Origin: BQJU01 sp964015035
GTDB lineage: Bacteria; Bacteroidota; Bacteroidia; Chitinophagales; Saprospiraceae
Assembly (NCBI GenBank): GCA_964015035.1
Contig: CAXHCA010000012.1
Location: forward strand, 1 to 64,000
DNA length: 64,000 nt
Reading direction: 5' to 3'
Shown here: positions 34,892 through 44,838 of the stretch, piece after piece
How positions within the stretch are numbered: the first letter of the stretch is position 1
How the letters are laid out: every line of letters begins with the position of its first letter
Notes under the pieces: generated by a model
The model's database searches: none
What the model saw: only the letters and a program-made list of their open reading frames with translations
What the model was told of the DNA's origin: nothing
Made by a program: the position numbers and the translations under genes

Positions 34892-37800
34892 CTCCGTGCT
34901 CATTTTTTATAGTGATTCCTGAAATAAATTCTTTAGGATAAGTGAAAAAACCGGCTCCCTGTGACAAATACCCACCGGAGTGATTGACCTCTACTCTTCT
35001 GTTGCTCCCGTTCTTAAAGTGCAACGTTACCAGACAATCATCTGCCTTCACCTTTTGAATATTATCTTTAGCAAAGTCAAAAATCTTTAACGCATCATTA
35101 TTTTGAGTTGCAATGATTTCTAATCCTTGCTTTCTGACCATTCCGACTAGTGCCTTGCCATCTCCTGGCACATAAAAACCAGTCATCTTTTCTACTTTAA
35201 AATGACCATCTCCCTGGCCGAGTAATACCAAGCCGTTTGTGGCATCATAGTTGCCTTCACTGATGGCTGAAGTATAAGCGTTCCCAATTAAAATGAGGTC
35301 GAGGTAGGCATCTTCATTCAGGTCAAGGGCTAGTGTGCCATAGATCGGGGCCATTTGGGCTTGGATGGGGAGTGCTATGGTGGTGAAATGGCCTTGATCA
35401 TTTCTCAATAAAATGCTTTCAAAGGTAGTCGCTCGCTTGCGATAGACCTTTGTTTGCTGGTCGGGTTTGACAAATTCGTTAATTCCAGCCAGGGCATACT
35501 CTCGATAGGTGAAAAAGTCCTTTTTTAGACTACTGACCCGGGTGACTAATTCATCTCGATCATGAACCGGATATTGCTCCTCATCCTCAAAGCAAAAGAT
35601 CACCGGATCGATAGATCCATTTTGGTCGATATCGGCGGCTAGGAGAGTCGCTGGCTTTTCCGGAGAGGCTTGATAACGGGTGTTGAGGCCAAGGTTTCCG
35701 ATAATGTAGTCCATGTCTCCATCGTTGTCAAAATCCCCTGGCAGAATACTATTCCACCAACCAACGTGCGCATCCAGCTGATAGTCCGCAGTTTGATCAA
35801 TCAACGTTCCTTGCTGGTTTTTAAACAATTTGATGGACATCCATTCTCCTGTAACCAGTAAATCTAGCCAGCCATCCTGATCAATATCTGTCCAAACTGC
35901 GGCCTTCACCAAACCTAAATCCCGTAAACCAGATACTTGATTCGAAATATTTTGAAACCGACCGTTGACATTTTTTAATAGGTAGCTCGGACCAGGTAAA
36001 GGATAATTATCGGGAACTACCCAACCGCCTACAAATAGGTCGGGAAACCCATCTTTATCATAATCTGCGCTGCTCACCACACTTGTACTGGTGTTGATGC
36101 CGGCAGGGATAACATTATTGGTTAACTGAAATTGACCTGTTCCATTATTTTCATAGAGCCGGTCTGAATAGTCCATTGATCCCGCAAAGCTTTCACTGCC
36201 ACCACTGGCAACATAGCAATCGAGATCACCATCTTGATCAAAATCTAAAAGGCCTAATCCCAAATCTTCAAAGGGAAAAGGTTTGCTGATATCTTGTTTC
36301 GACAATGTCTCTTTGTTACTGAGAAATAGGGTTGTGTTCTGCTTTTTGGAGCCCCCGATGATTAGGTCATCCGAGCCATCTCCATTTAGGTCCCCACAAG
36401 CTAGGGCCGGTCCTCCTCGTGATAGAAGATGAGGCAAAAGAGGATTGCTTTTAAAGTCGATAAAATAGTTCTCTTTGTGGCTGTAGGTGCTTAGGGGAGC
36501 CTGCGAATTCTCTGTGAAAAGTTTGTTGACCTGTTGAAGTGGTCTTTTTACAAACTGTGTTGCCTTATGATCAATTTCTATCGTTCGATTGACGGTAATA
36601 TTAGTCAGTTTTTTGCTTTGTCCATCGGGCCATTGAATGACCAGAGAATCGATTTTATCATGTAGCCCCAGGCCAAAGTGTAGCTCATTTTCCACCGATG
36701 ATTGATACCCTCGGTATGGGCTGAATTCTGCAAATTGTTGTTTTTTATTGCCATAATACAGCATTACTTTTGCCGATTGTGCAGGCCAATTGCCTTGTAG
36801 TAGCCGGACCCTTAGAAAATGGTTGTCCGGATGCATTTGGTTGGTATTATTGCGATATACAAATGCGGGGTCGTCTACGTTATTGATAACCAGATCCAGA
36901 TCGCCATCCAGATCTAGGTCAGTATATACGGCTCCATTTGAAAAGGATTTCTGGTGGATGCCCCATGCCTGATTACTATTGGTGAAAGTCAGGTCACCAT
37001 TGTTTCGAAAACAATAGTTGACGATGCGATTCTCATTGAGGTCTTCTACGACTTTTAAAAACTTGGCCCTTTGTTTTTTTGCAAATGCCTCCATCGCTTT
37101 TTCGTCGCCCATGGGAAAGCTTCCAAAGTTCATGGTTAGCAGGATATCCATATTGCTAACCTCTTTTTTATAGCCATTGGTCACAAACAGATCCCGGAAA
37201 CCGTCATTGTCAAAATCAGCCAGTAGAGGCGCCCAACTCCAATCCGTTGCTGCAATCCCACTCAGCCGACCGATCTCAGAAAAAAAACCTTGACCATTAT
37301 TCAGTTGCAACATATTGCGAACATGAGCGGGGTAGTATCCTTCCTTGATACGCAAATTTACCTTCTCATAGCTAAAGGCTCCGATTAAGGTCTTGTGGCG
37401 TTCATTCTTTTCCGGTAACATGTCGAGCACCATTAGATCGGTGAGTCCATCATTGTTGATATCGGCCGCGTCACAACCCATTGAGAAATAACTGGTATGC
37501 TTTAGGTATTTTGCGAGTTGGTCTTCAAAGCCGCCATGACCATTATTGACATACAAAACATCATCATCCAGATAGTCATTGGCCACAAAAATGTCTGGAT
37601 AATTGTCTTGATTTACATCTAGTATGGACACACCAAGGCCGTAGCCTTCTACCAAAATACCGGCCTCTTTGGTAACCTCAGTAAAGGTTCCATCACCATT
37701 GTTCTGATAGAGCTTGTCAGCGCCGGGGCCACTACCATCCACTATCTTGGGATAGAGTCTTTCTTTGGCCCATTTGACATTGCCAAAATTCAGTAAATAC

Positions 37801-38345
37801 AGATCGAGATCACCATCGACGTCATAGTCAAAGAAGGCGCTTTGTGTGGTAAGTGCGGTATCATTGATACCATAAGCAGCACCTTGTTCGGTAAAAGTTT
37901 GATTTCCATTGTTGATGAAGAGCAGGTTAGAAGTGTCGTCTACTTTATCGTTTCCTGCTACCGATAGGTATAGGTCCTGCCAGCCATCATTATTTAAGTC
38001 TACAACTGCAATTCCGGCTATCCAAACAGTGGTGGTAAGGCCTGCTTCTTCGGTAATGTCTTTGAATTTGAAATTTCCTTGATTGAGGTAAAGTCTGGAG
38101 GAGACGCGATTGCCTCCTAGGAAAATATCTTGCAAGCCATCGTTGTTGATGTCAATGATCCCTACACCCCCCCCATTAAAAAAGTATTCATAGTCATATA
38201 GGTTGTAGTGCTCATCTTCATGGAGGAGGTTGGCAAATTCAATTCCGCTTTCACTGGCAGGGACCAATTCAAAAAGGGTTGCTTCTTCCTTTTGACATGA
38301 AAAGAGGAAACAAAAAAAGAGCCATATGCCAGGAGTAATTTTCAA
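34872..38345 (-). CDS. Giant VCBS/FG-GAP lipoprotein with ASPIC/UnbV domain (CRTAC1-like)
   Basis: A 1157-residue lipoprotein (signal peptide ending FLFSC, C17). Two propeller sections of VCBS/FG-GAP repeats (about 35-490 and 640-1050) contain numerous calcium-binding loops, for example DINNDGLQD, DLNNDGWQD, DYDVDGDLD, DINNDGLTD, DLNGDGSDD and DFDNDGDMD. Between them lies an ASPIC/UnbV segment (about 515-600; PYRGYQSS and LHFGLGLHDKIDSLVIQWPDG). It is the first gene after SusD, across a strong hairpin. The combination is typical of Bacteroidota PULs, but its role is undefined; a glycan-binding or scaffold function at the surface is the likeliest. No catalytic motif is visible. Confidence 0.85.
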   Translation of the reverse strand: MKITPGIWLFFCFLFSCQKEEATLFELVPASESGIEFANLLHEDEHYNLYDYEYFFNGGGVGIIDINNDGLQDIFLGGNRVSSRLYLNQGNFKFKDITEEAGLTTTVWIAGIAVVDLNNDGWQDLYLSVAGNDKVDDTSNLLFINNGNQTFTEQGAAYGINDTALTTQSAFFDYDVDGDLDLYLLNFGNVKWAKERLYPKIVDGSGPGADKLYQNNGDGTFTEVTKEAGILVEGYGLGVSILDVNQDNYPDIFVANDYLDDDVLYVNNGHGGFEDQLAKYLKHTSYFSMGCDAADINNDGLTDLMVLDMLPEKNERHKTLIGAFSYEKVNLRIKEGYYPAHVRNMLQLNNGQGFFSEIGRLSGIAATDWSWAPLLADFDNDGFRDLFVTNGYKKEVSNMDILLTMNFGSFPMGDEKAMEAFAKKQRAKFLKVVEDLNENRIVNYCFRNNGDLTFTNSNQAWGIHQKSFSNGAVYTDLDLDGDLDLVINNVDDPAFVYRNNTNQMHPDNHFLRVRLLQGNWPAQSAKVMLYYGNKKQQFAEFSPYRGYQSSVENELHFGLGLHDKIDSLVIQWPDGQSKKLTNITVNRTIEIDHKATQFVKRPLQQVNKLFTENSQAPLSTYSHKENYFIDFKSNPLLPHLLSRGGPALACGDLNGDGSDDLIIGGSKKQNTTLFLSNKETLSKQDISKPFPFEDLGLGLLDFDQDGDLDCYVASGGSESFAGSMDYSDRLYENNGTGQFQLTNNVIPAGINTSTSVVSSADYDKDGFPDLFVGGWVVPDNYPLPGPSYLLKNVNGRFQNISNQVSGLRDLGLVKAAVWTDIDQDGWLDLLVTGEWMSIKLFKNQQGTLIDQTADYQLDAHVGWWNSILPGDFDNDGDMDYIIGNLGLNTRYQASPEKPATLLAADIDQNGSIDPVIFCFEDEEQYPVHDRDELVTRVSSLKKDFFTYREYALAGINEFVKPDQQTKVYRKRATTFESILLRNDQGHFTTIALPIQAQMAPIYGTLALDLNEDAYLDLILIGNAYTSAISEGNYDATNGLVLLGQGDGHFKVEKMTGFYVPGDGKALVGMVRKQGLEIIATQNNDALKIFDFAKDNIQKVKADDCLVTLHFKNGSNRRVEVNHSGGYLSQGAGFFTYPKEFISGITIKNEHGDERKIQ

Positions 38346-38368
38346 ACCGCAGGTGGTTAAGGAGGAAA

Positions 38369-38400
38369 GAAGTAGACTGTTCGCATGAGCAGTCTACTTC
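38369..38400 (-). terminator. Strong hairpin downstream of susD
   Basis: A perfect 11-bp stem GAAGTAGACTG/CAGTCTACTTC with a 10-nt loop in the 79-bp gap between susD and the giant lipoprotein gene. Transcribed on the minus strand it is followed by a pyrimidine-rich TTTCCTCC. It may be a partial terminator or an mRNA-stabilising structure that keeps susCD expression above that of downstream enzymes. Confidence 0.6.
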
Positions 38401-38424
38401 CATTCTAGGTTTATAAAGCCAAAT

Positions 38425-39909
38425 TTAGTTATAAGCAGGATTCTGCGTCAATTTCGGATTTCTGATAATTTCATCTGTAGGTATTGGGAAGTACAAATGA
38501 TCATCTGTAGGAGATTCGGTGATTTCCTTGAGATATTCCTTGTCCCAACGGAATAAATCTACCCACCTGATGACATCCTCAAAGACAAATTCACGCCGTT
38601 TTTCTTCCCTAATGGCTTGCCGCAAATCCTCCTGAGTCGTAAAATCATTAGGATCTAGTGGAGGGATACCAGTCGTACCAACAGGAACATTGGCATACCA
38701 GCCATTGACCCAGGTAGCATCCTCCGCTCGTGCTCTGAGCATATTGAGGATGGAGATGACTTCCTCTTTGTTAGAGGCAAAATTAATTTCATTTAGGCAT
38801 TCCGCTTTATTCAATAACAATTCGGATAGGCGGATGATGGCAAAGTTTGTTTGCTCAATTCCTCCATCTTCAAACCTTCTTGGTGGAATATATTTATTGG
38901 GTTGTGCTTGCGCTGCCCAGGGATGAGGGTTGTAAGCCAAATCAAAACGTACATCTTTACCCTGGGTAACCCCTATTGAATCTGGCTTTTCGAAAATATT
39001 GAGGGCGGTCTCCGACCACTCAAAATCAAAACCAAAGAACCATCCGTATTGGCCGGAGCCAAAAAATCCAGGGGAGTAATCATTTTGTTGTTCAAAAATG
39101 GACTCACTGGAATTCATAGGTTCCTGGAAAATCTTCCGCCATTGAGTTGTAAATGGATAAAGTCCACTATTGATTATTTCTTCTGATAGATTCAGAGCGG
39201 TTTGCCAGTCATTCTCTTGTAATGCCAATCTGGCCAGGTAGGCTTTGGCAGCCCATTTACTGGCTCGGCCTTTCACTTGGTTGGTCACCTGATCAGTAGA
39301 GTAGCTTCCAATCATATCAGGGAGGTCTTTTGCCGCAATTTCTAGGTCCTCCTTGATTTGGGCCACCACTTCTTCTTTAGGAGATTTCGCCACTAAAGCA
39401 TCTTCAATTGACTGTGGGAATTCGGTAATGAGTGGCACATCGCCCCAGGCAACAGTCAAATAATAGTAGCTGACCGCTCTGATAAAATGCCCTTCAGCCA
39501 GAATTTCATCTCTTCTCCCTTGATTGGGTTTGAATTCTTCTGAGTTGAGCTTGCTGACTTCATCAAGCATAAAATTGACATTAGCAATGGTTTCGTACAA
39601 TGTTCCCCATTGCCGTAGTGGTGCCAGGGTAGCGTTTAGCTCAGAGCCTCTTTGCTTGAAGGCATAGAAGGCACCAGATGGTTGTTTGATATCATCCGTA
39701 CTGGTCAGTATTGGCGTGATAATCATTGAGTAACAATACTCATTAAAAAATCGATTATAGATTCCGGTTAGTCCAATTTCTGCAGAAGAGGCATCTGTGT
39801 AGAACGTTTCTGCGTTGATTTGTGAGACCGGTTCTTCGTTCAGGAAATCCTGGCAAGACCAGCTGCTGGTCATTAGGATGCCCAATACTATTATTAATTT
39901 ATATTTCAT
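38425..39909 (-). CDS. susD: SusD/RagB-family outer-membrane lipoprotein
   Basis: A 494-residue surface glycan-binding lipoprotein, partner of the SusC-like porin. The signal peptide ends SSWSC (C19), giving C-QDFLNEEPVSQ, and TFYTDASSAEIGLTGIYN is the typical first SusD helix. Residues about 80-290 form the TPR-like core (LNFMLDEV-type and AEGHFIRAVSYYYLTVAWGDVPLI), and the C-terminus has REEKRREFVFEDVIRWVDLFRW and the terminal NPKLTQNPAYN, a standard SusD ending. ATG 39909 was preferred over 39915. It lies 23 bp after susC. The pair binds and imports oligosaccharides; glycan specificity cannot be read directly. Confidence 0.93.
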   Translation of the reverse strand: MKYKLIIVLGILMTSSWSCQDFLNEEPVSQINAETFYTDASSAEIGLTGIYNRFFNEYCYSMIITPILTSTDDIKQPSGAFYAFKQRGSELNATLAPLRQWGTLYETIANVNFMLDEVSKLNSEEFKPNQGRRDEILAEGHFIRAVSYYYLTVAWGDVPLITEFPQSIEDALVAKSPKEEVVAQIKEDLEIAAKDLPDMIGSYSTDQVTNQVKGRASKWAAKAYLARLALQENDWQTALNLSEEIINSGLYPFTTQWRKIFQEPMNSSESIFEQQNDYSPGFFGSGQYGWFFGFDFEWSETALNIFEKPDSIGVTQGKDVRFDLAYNPHPWAAQAQPNKYIPPRRFEDGGIEQTNFAIIRLSELLLNKAECLNEINFASNKEEVISILNMLRARAEDATWVNGWYANVPVGTTGIPPLDPNDFTTQEDLRQAIREEKRREFVFEDVIRWVDLFRWDKEYLKEITESPTDDHLYFPIPTDEIIRNPKLTQNPAYN

Positions 39910-39932
39910 TGTCAAAACTTTTTTCTATTCTT

Positions 39933-42900
39933 CTAAAATGAGAGGCTAATGCCAAAAATGAAGGATTTTGCCTGAGGGTACGTTCCATTGTCATAACCTC
40001 TTCTCAAACCACTGTTGGTACCGGCGTTGACTCCGGTAAAGTGATCGACTTCTGGATCAAATCCCGTGTATTTGGTGAAGGTCAGTAAGTTATTGGTTGA
40101 CAAATAGATTCTTGCTCGATTAAAGCCCCAGCGTTGAATGATCTTTTTATCCAGATTGTAACCAATAGTCAAGGTTTTCAAACGTAGATAAGAGCCATCT
40201 TCTAACCAACCGGTATGAGCCAGGTTAAAGCTATTGTTTGATTGATCAAAATTGGCCTTGGGATATTCCGTAACATCACCGGGTTGTTGCCAACGGTTGT
40301 CAAAAGCCTCCTGAGTACTATTGGCACTTAGAATATTACGACCTCCAAAGTTTAATAGTTCCAGATATCTTCTGGTTAGGTTATAAATCTTGTTGCCGTA
40401 AGAATACTGTAGGAATACAGTGAGGTCAAAGTTTTTGTAGGAAATATAATTGTTGATTCCTCCAAAGAAATCGGGGAACGGACTTCCCGCTACTACCAGG
40501 TCTTGATCATTGATGATTTCATCTCCATTTTGATCAACCAAGATGACGGTTCCTGTATTAGGATCTACCAATCTTTCCCGCTCGTATAAGTAAAACGAGA
40601 CTTCTTCACCCACTCTGGCAAGGCTAAAACCAGTGTTGTTATTTCCTACCAATACATCTTCATCATCAAGTAATTCCAGGATTTTGTTTGAGTTGGTGGC
40701 TATGTTGAAATTGGTATTCCAATAAAACCCTTTTTTGTCTACATTCACACTATTGATACTCAACTCGAAACCACGGTTTTCAAGTTTGCCCACATTGTCA
40801 ATGATACTGGAAAATCCACTTTGTAAGGGTAAAGGTACGGTAAACAGCAGCTTGTCTGTAGTCTTGATATAATAATCAGCGGTGATCCGAATCCGGTCAT
40901 TGTACAGAGAGGCATCAACCCCCAGGTCAAACTGGGTTGTTTCTTCCCAGCTCAGATCATCACTTGCTAAGCTGGCAAAGGTGGCACCGGTCACGTTGTT
41001 GTAGTTATTACCGAAGTTAGTTCCTCCTCCCAAGTTCAGCAAGGCGTACGAAGCATAATTGCCAATAGATTGATTCCCGGTTACTCCGTAGCTGGCTCTG
41101 ATTTTAAGGTCTGAAAGTGTCGTTAAATTTTCCATAAAGGGCTCCTGAGAAATTCTCCATCCGATTGCACCTGAAGGGAAAAAACCATATTGGTTATCCT
41201 TTCCAAAGCGAGATGATCCATCATAGCGAGCATTAAAATTGAAAAAGTAACGATCATTAATATTGTAATTGAGTCGGGCGAAGTAGGAGGCCAGACTCCA
41301 GGCCTGTTTTTCAGAGGTTACCACATCAAAGTCGGTTCCTGCATTGAAAGTTGGAATGGCATCAGATTCTAAACCGGCTACCAAGACGAAACTGCGTTCG
41401 AAAACGGACCGTTGGAAGCTTGTTCCCAACAAAGCAGTAAGGCTGGAATTTTCTCCGATTCCGGTAACGTAATTCAGGTAGTTATCAAAAGTCCATAAAA
41501 GCAGGTCGAAGGTCCTTCTAGATGTTTGTCCTTCTCCATCGGAAAGACCCTCGATCTGATTTGGATTTGGTGGATTAAACCACTCTTCATTTTCGCTCCT
41601 GATATCCGCACTGTAACGGCTGGTCAATTTGAGTTTTTCACTAAACTGCAAATTGGCAAAGAATGATGGCATCGTTCTCCGAACGTTGTTGTTGATCTTG
41701 ATATCCGTTGCCTGGCGTACAGGATTGCCATAGGAGGCTTGTAGTGTATCAATGGAATAGTATCCGTTAGGTGCAAATACGGGTTGTGCAGGGCTTTTAA
41801 CCAAAGCCGTACTCAGCGCTGGTGTCCCGTAGATATGATTGAAGTTACTGGCATCTCCACTATCAGGGCCACCGTCATTTTTTACCCGATCCTGGTCGGT
41901 ATAGCTGGTAAAGAGATTGACGCCTACATTGAGAACATCATTGAGCTTGTGGTCAATATTGGCCCGAAGGCTGTATCGTTGAAACTTGGTGTTGATAATC
42001 GTTCCTTCCTGATTGAGGTATCCTCCACTGATCATATAGCCAGTCTTGGCCGTTCCTCCACGCGCCGAAAGGTTGGCATTATAGATTCCAGCCGTTCTGA
42101 AAATTTGATCTTGCCAATCGGTATCATAGGTTGGATTACTGATGAAACTTTCCGTGAATGCAGGAGGTAAGTCAATCTGTGCCAACCCTTCGTTGGATAA
42201 AACAGCATAGTCAGAAGCACCAAGAAGTTCATAGCGAGAAGTCACCTGAGAAACACCAGTATAGGCGTCAAAAGAAATTTCGGATACTCCTTCTGTTCCG
42301 CGTTTGGTGGTAATCAGTACTACACCATTTGAAGCGCGAGCTCCGTAGATGGCGGTAGCTGCTGCATCTTTCAGGATTTGAATTGATTCTATATCGGCAG
42401 GATTGATTTGGCTGATGCCGTTGACTCTTGCTTCACCAACATTGACATTACTGGTTTGGGCATTATCCAATGGAATCCCGTCAATGACAAACAGCGGATC
42501 ATTTCCGGAGCCGATAGAAGATGTTCCGCGAATCCGCATGGTGATTCCTCCACCGGGCTCCCCCGTGTTATTGATCACCACTACACCAGGAGCTCTACCC
42601 TGAATGGATTGGTCCAAACCAACCACAGGCATTTCCTTGATTTCTTTGGAACTTATGGTGCTAATGGCACTTGTCAGTTCTCTTTTGTTTTGAGAACCGT
42701 ATCCCACTACTACAACTTCATCAAGGGAAGCAGCATCCACTTCCATAATGACATCAATGGTCGATTTTTGCGCAATGTCCACCTCTTGAGGCTTGTATCC
42801 CAAATAGGAAAATACTAGAGTTTGATCGCCATCGGCTGCATTGATGGTGTATTTGCCATCCAGGTCCGTAACCGTACCGGTCGTAGTCCCTTTTACAATG

Positions 42901-43430
42901 ATATTTACCCCGATTAAGGGTTCATTCTCCATATTAGTGACCGTTCCTGTTACCTTGAATACCGTTTTTTTGAAAGCTTCTAAGGCGTGGGTTACGGACT
43001 GGAATTGATCAAGAGGTTTGCTGTGCTTGATGTATAACCCCAGGTCACCGGAACTTTCGATTTCCTGAATTTGTCGGAACTTTCTTTTCAGCTTTCTGAT
43101 AGATTTTTGTCCCTTTTTAGTGTCGCGAAAAATGACATAATATTTAGTGCCCAAATATTCATAGTTGAGCCCTGTTTGAGTGACCACTCTATTAATAGCG
43201 GTTTCTAAAGTGACCATGTCAGCTTCACTGAATTCGATGGTGATGTCTTTTAAAACATTTGCATCGTAAGTGAAAATTACCTGATATTTTTCGCCGATAT
43301 CTTCTAAAACTTCCACTAAAAGCCGTTCTTCTTGGCTCATTGGCGTTTCGGCCTTCATGGAGTAGCTGGTGAGCATCATCAGGCAACTCAACAGGCCCCA
43401 AAGTAATTGTTTGTTTAATTTTCGTTCCAT
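39933..43430 (-). CDS. susC: SusC/RagA-family TonB-linked outer-membrane protein with STN domain
   Basis: 1165 residues. A signal peptide (about 1-28) is followed by a secretin/TonB short N-terminal (STN) domain (about 35-115) that talks to an anti-sigma factor. Next come a carboxypeptidase-regulatory-like beta-sandwich (about 155-240; VTGTVTNMENEPLIGVNIIV), the TonB-box/SusC signature LDEVVVVGYGSQNK (about 252-265), the plug domain (about 265-400; GIPLDNAQTSNVNVGE) and a beta-barrel ending in FIFGISLSF with a terminal aromatic residue. It imports oligosaccharides with TonB energy. The STN domain together with the adjacent FecR and sigma genes indicates ligand-triggered control of the whole locus. 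Confidence 0.94.
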   Translation of the reverse strand: MERKLNKQLLWGLLSCLMMLTSYSMKAETPMSQEERLLVEVLEDIGEKYQVIFTYDANVLKDITIEFSEADMVTLETAINRVVTQTGLNYEYLGTKYYVIFRDTKKGQKSIRKLKRKFRQIQEIESSGDLGLYIKHSKPLDQFQSVTHALEAFKKTVFKVTGTVTNMENEPLIGVNIIVKGTTTGTVTDLDGKYTINAADGDQTLVFSYLGYKPQEVDIAQKSTIDVIMEVDAASLDEVVVVGYGSQNKRELTSAISTISSKEIKEMPVVGLDQSIQGRAPGVVVINNTGEPGGGITMRIRGTSSIGSGNDPLFVIDGIPLDNAQTSNVNVGEARVNGISQINPADIESIQILKDAAATAIYGARASNGVVLITTKRGTEGVSEISFDAYTGVSQVTSRYELLGASDYAVLSNEGLAQIDLPPAFTESFISNPTYDTDWQDQIFRTAGIYNANLSARGGTAKTGYMISGGYLNQEGTIINTKFQRYSLRANIDHKLNDVLNVGVNLFTSYTDQDRVKNDGGPDSGDASNFNHIYGTPALSTALVKSPAQPVFAPNGYYSIDTLQASYGNPVRQATDIKINNNVRRTMPSFFANLQFSEKLKLTSRYSADIRSENEEWFNPPNPNQIEGLSDGEGQTSRRTFDLLLWTFDNYLNYVTGIGENSSLTALLGTSFQRSVFERSFVLVAGLESDAIPTFNAGTDFDVVTSEKQAWSLASYFARLNYNINDRYFFNFNARYDGSSRFGKDNQYGFFPSGAIGWRISQEPFMENLTTLSDLKIRASYGVTGNQSIGNYASYALLNLGGGTNFGNNYNNVTGATFASLASDDLSWEETTQFDLGVDASLYNDRIRITADYYIKTTDKLLFTVPLPLQSGFSSIIDNVGKLENRGFELSINSVNVDKKGFYWNTNFNIATNSNKILELLDDEDVLVGNNNTGFSLARVGEEVSFYLYERERLVDPNTGTVILVDQNGDEIINDQDLVVAGSPFPDFFGGINNYISYKNFDLTVFLQYSYGNKIYNLTRRYLELLNFGGRNILSANSTQEAFDNRWQQPGDVTEYPKANFDQSNNSFNLAHTGWLEDGSYLRLKTLTIGYNLDKKIIQRWGFNRARIYLSTNNLLTFTKYTGFDPEVDHFTGVNAGTNSGLRRGYDNGTYPQAKSFIFGISLSF

Positions 43431-43704
43431 ACCGAGGTTTTTACATGCTTAGCGAGTGAAGAAAAATGTTTCGTTAACAAGTTTTTATTTCAAAATGATG
43501 AGCGTTATCAATACACTCCCAGTTAATCCAGGCTTGCATGAAGCCCGATTAAGCATCTATTAGAGTTATTTCTTAAAAATACTCTTTCAAAAAAGTGGAT
43601 ACAGGTAATGCTACAGTTCGTAATTTTAGCCACTTTTATTGGCCAAAGTAGTCGTCATGCTTGTGGTAAGTTATTCGTTAGCTACTTCCATGCAAAATTC
43701 TAAT

Positions 43705-44703
43705 CTATTTAATAATCAGCTTTCCGTCCTGATGTTCTATATCCAGACCGTATATGGTTTTCAGGGTTTTGATAAACACTGGAAGGTTATCATTTGGTAC
43801 CCCTCCATTGAGTATCTTTTCAGAGGTAGTGGTATCTTGAAAAATGACTTCTACACCATAGGTTTCTTCTATGGTTTTTAGTGCTTCTGTCAAAGGGGTA
43901 TTGTCAAATTGCAGGACACCATCTTTCCAGGAAGTATGCAATTCGGATTTGACCGTTTCGTGAACAACCGGGTTCTTTTTGCTAGAAGAATAGGTTACCA
44001 ATTCACCTGGTTTCATGAGCATAGTGCCCTGTTCCTTCAGGTCTAGTTTAACTTTACCTTCTTCCAGTACCACTTCCGTTTGTTCATTTCGGCTATTGAC
44101 ATTAAAAACGGTACCGAGAACTTCGACCTCGAGATCGTCGGTAACTACCAGAAAATGCTCCCCGGTTTTGGGTTTCTTCTTCACTTTAAAAAATGCTTCC
44201 CCTTCCAACCAAACTTTCCGCGGGTTATTTCTGACGTATCTTAGTGTAGAATTTGCATTCAAAGAGATTTCTGTGCCATCAGGTAACTGAAACTCCAGCC
44301 GCTCTCCATATTCTGTGTGATAAGTTTTTTCTTGTGTAAGTCTATATTGATAGACTCCCAAAGTCATGATGATTAGTGCCACGGTAGCAGCTACCCGCCA
44401 GAACACCTTTTTTCTGGAACTTAGGAATCGCTGTTGCTGCTCTTTTTTGCGTATATTTTTCAGCCGAGCCTCATTGAATTTCTCCCATTTTGCCTCTACT
44501 TTTTGCGGCGCAATGTACTGAGGGTTGAACTCAAGTCCTTTCGCAATTACTTTGGCTTGCTCTACCGCTTCTCTCAACTCCGGATGCTCACTTGCCCATT
44601 TTTCCCAAAGAATACTTGCATTTTGATCTTTTTGATTTGCCCAGTCGATAAAAGTTGGATCCTTTAGGAAATCTTCAATGTGTTTATAATTGTCTCTTGA
44701 CAT
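43705..44703 (-). CDS. FecR-family anti-sigma factor
   Basis: A 332-residue inner-membrane regulator. The N-terminal cytoplasmic part (1-98) should bind the sigma factor; one transmembrane segment is at about 101-120 (FWRVAATVALIIMTLGVYQY). The FecR domain follows (about 130-235; EYGERLEFQLPDGTEISLNANSTLRY and VWLEGEAFFKV), then a C-terminal DUF4974 domain (about 255-330; LTEALKTIEETYGVEVIF). It relays the signal from the STN domain of the SusC protein to the ECF sigma factor. It lies 135 bp downstream of the sigma gene and 274 bp upstream of susC, in the classic order sigma, FecR, SusC, SusD. Confidence 0.92.
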   Translation of the reverse strand: MSRDNYKHIEDFLKDPTFIDWANQKDQNASILWEKWASEHPELREAVEQAKVIAKGLEFNPQYIAPQKVEAKWEKFNEARLKNIRKKEQQQRFLSSRKKVFWRVAATVALIIMTLGVYQYRLTQEKTYHTEYGERLEFQLPDGTEISLNANSTLRYVRNNPRKVWLEGEAFFKVKKKPKTGEHFLVVTDDLEVEVLGTVFNVNSRNEQTEVVLEEGKVKLDLKEQGTMLMKPGELVTYSSSKKNPVVHETVKSELHTSWKDGVLQFDNTPLTEALKTIEETYGVEVIFQDTTTSEKILNGGVPNDNLPVFIKTLKTIYGLDIEHQDGKLIIK

Positions 44704-44838
44704 GAGTTAATTCGTAAGTTAATTTAACTTCATAAGCTATACTCTTTAATGTGGCATACGGAATATACTGCCCTTTATAATTAAGGAGGAGGCTTATTGA
44801 ATTTGGTCACCTCTCTTTTCGAGAAAATTTTTATTTTT

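Noticed and set aside
42408..42818. Plus-strand ORF antisense to susC
   Set aside because: It is entirely within the large, well-supported susC frame and has no recognised domain.
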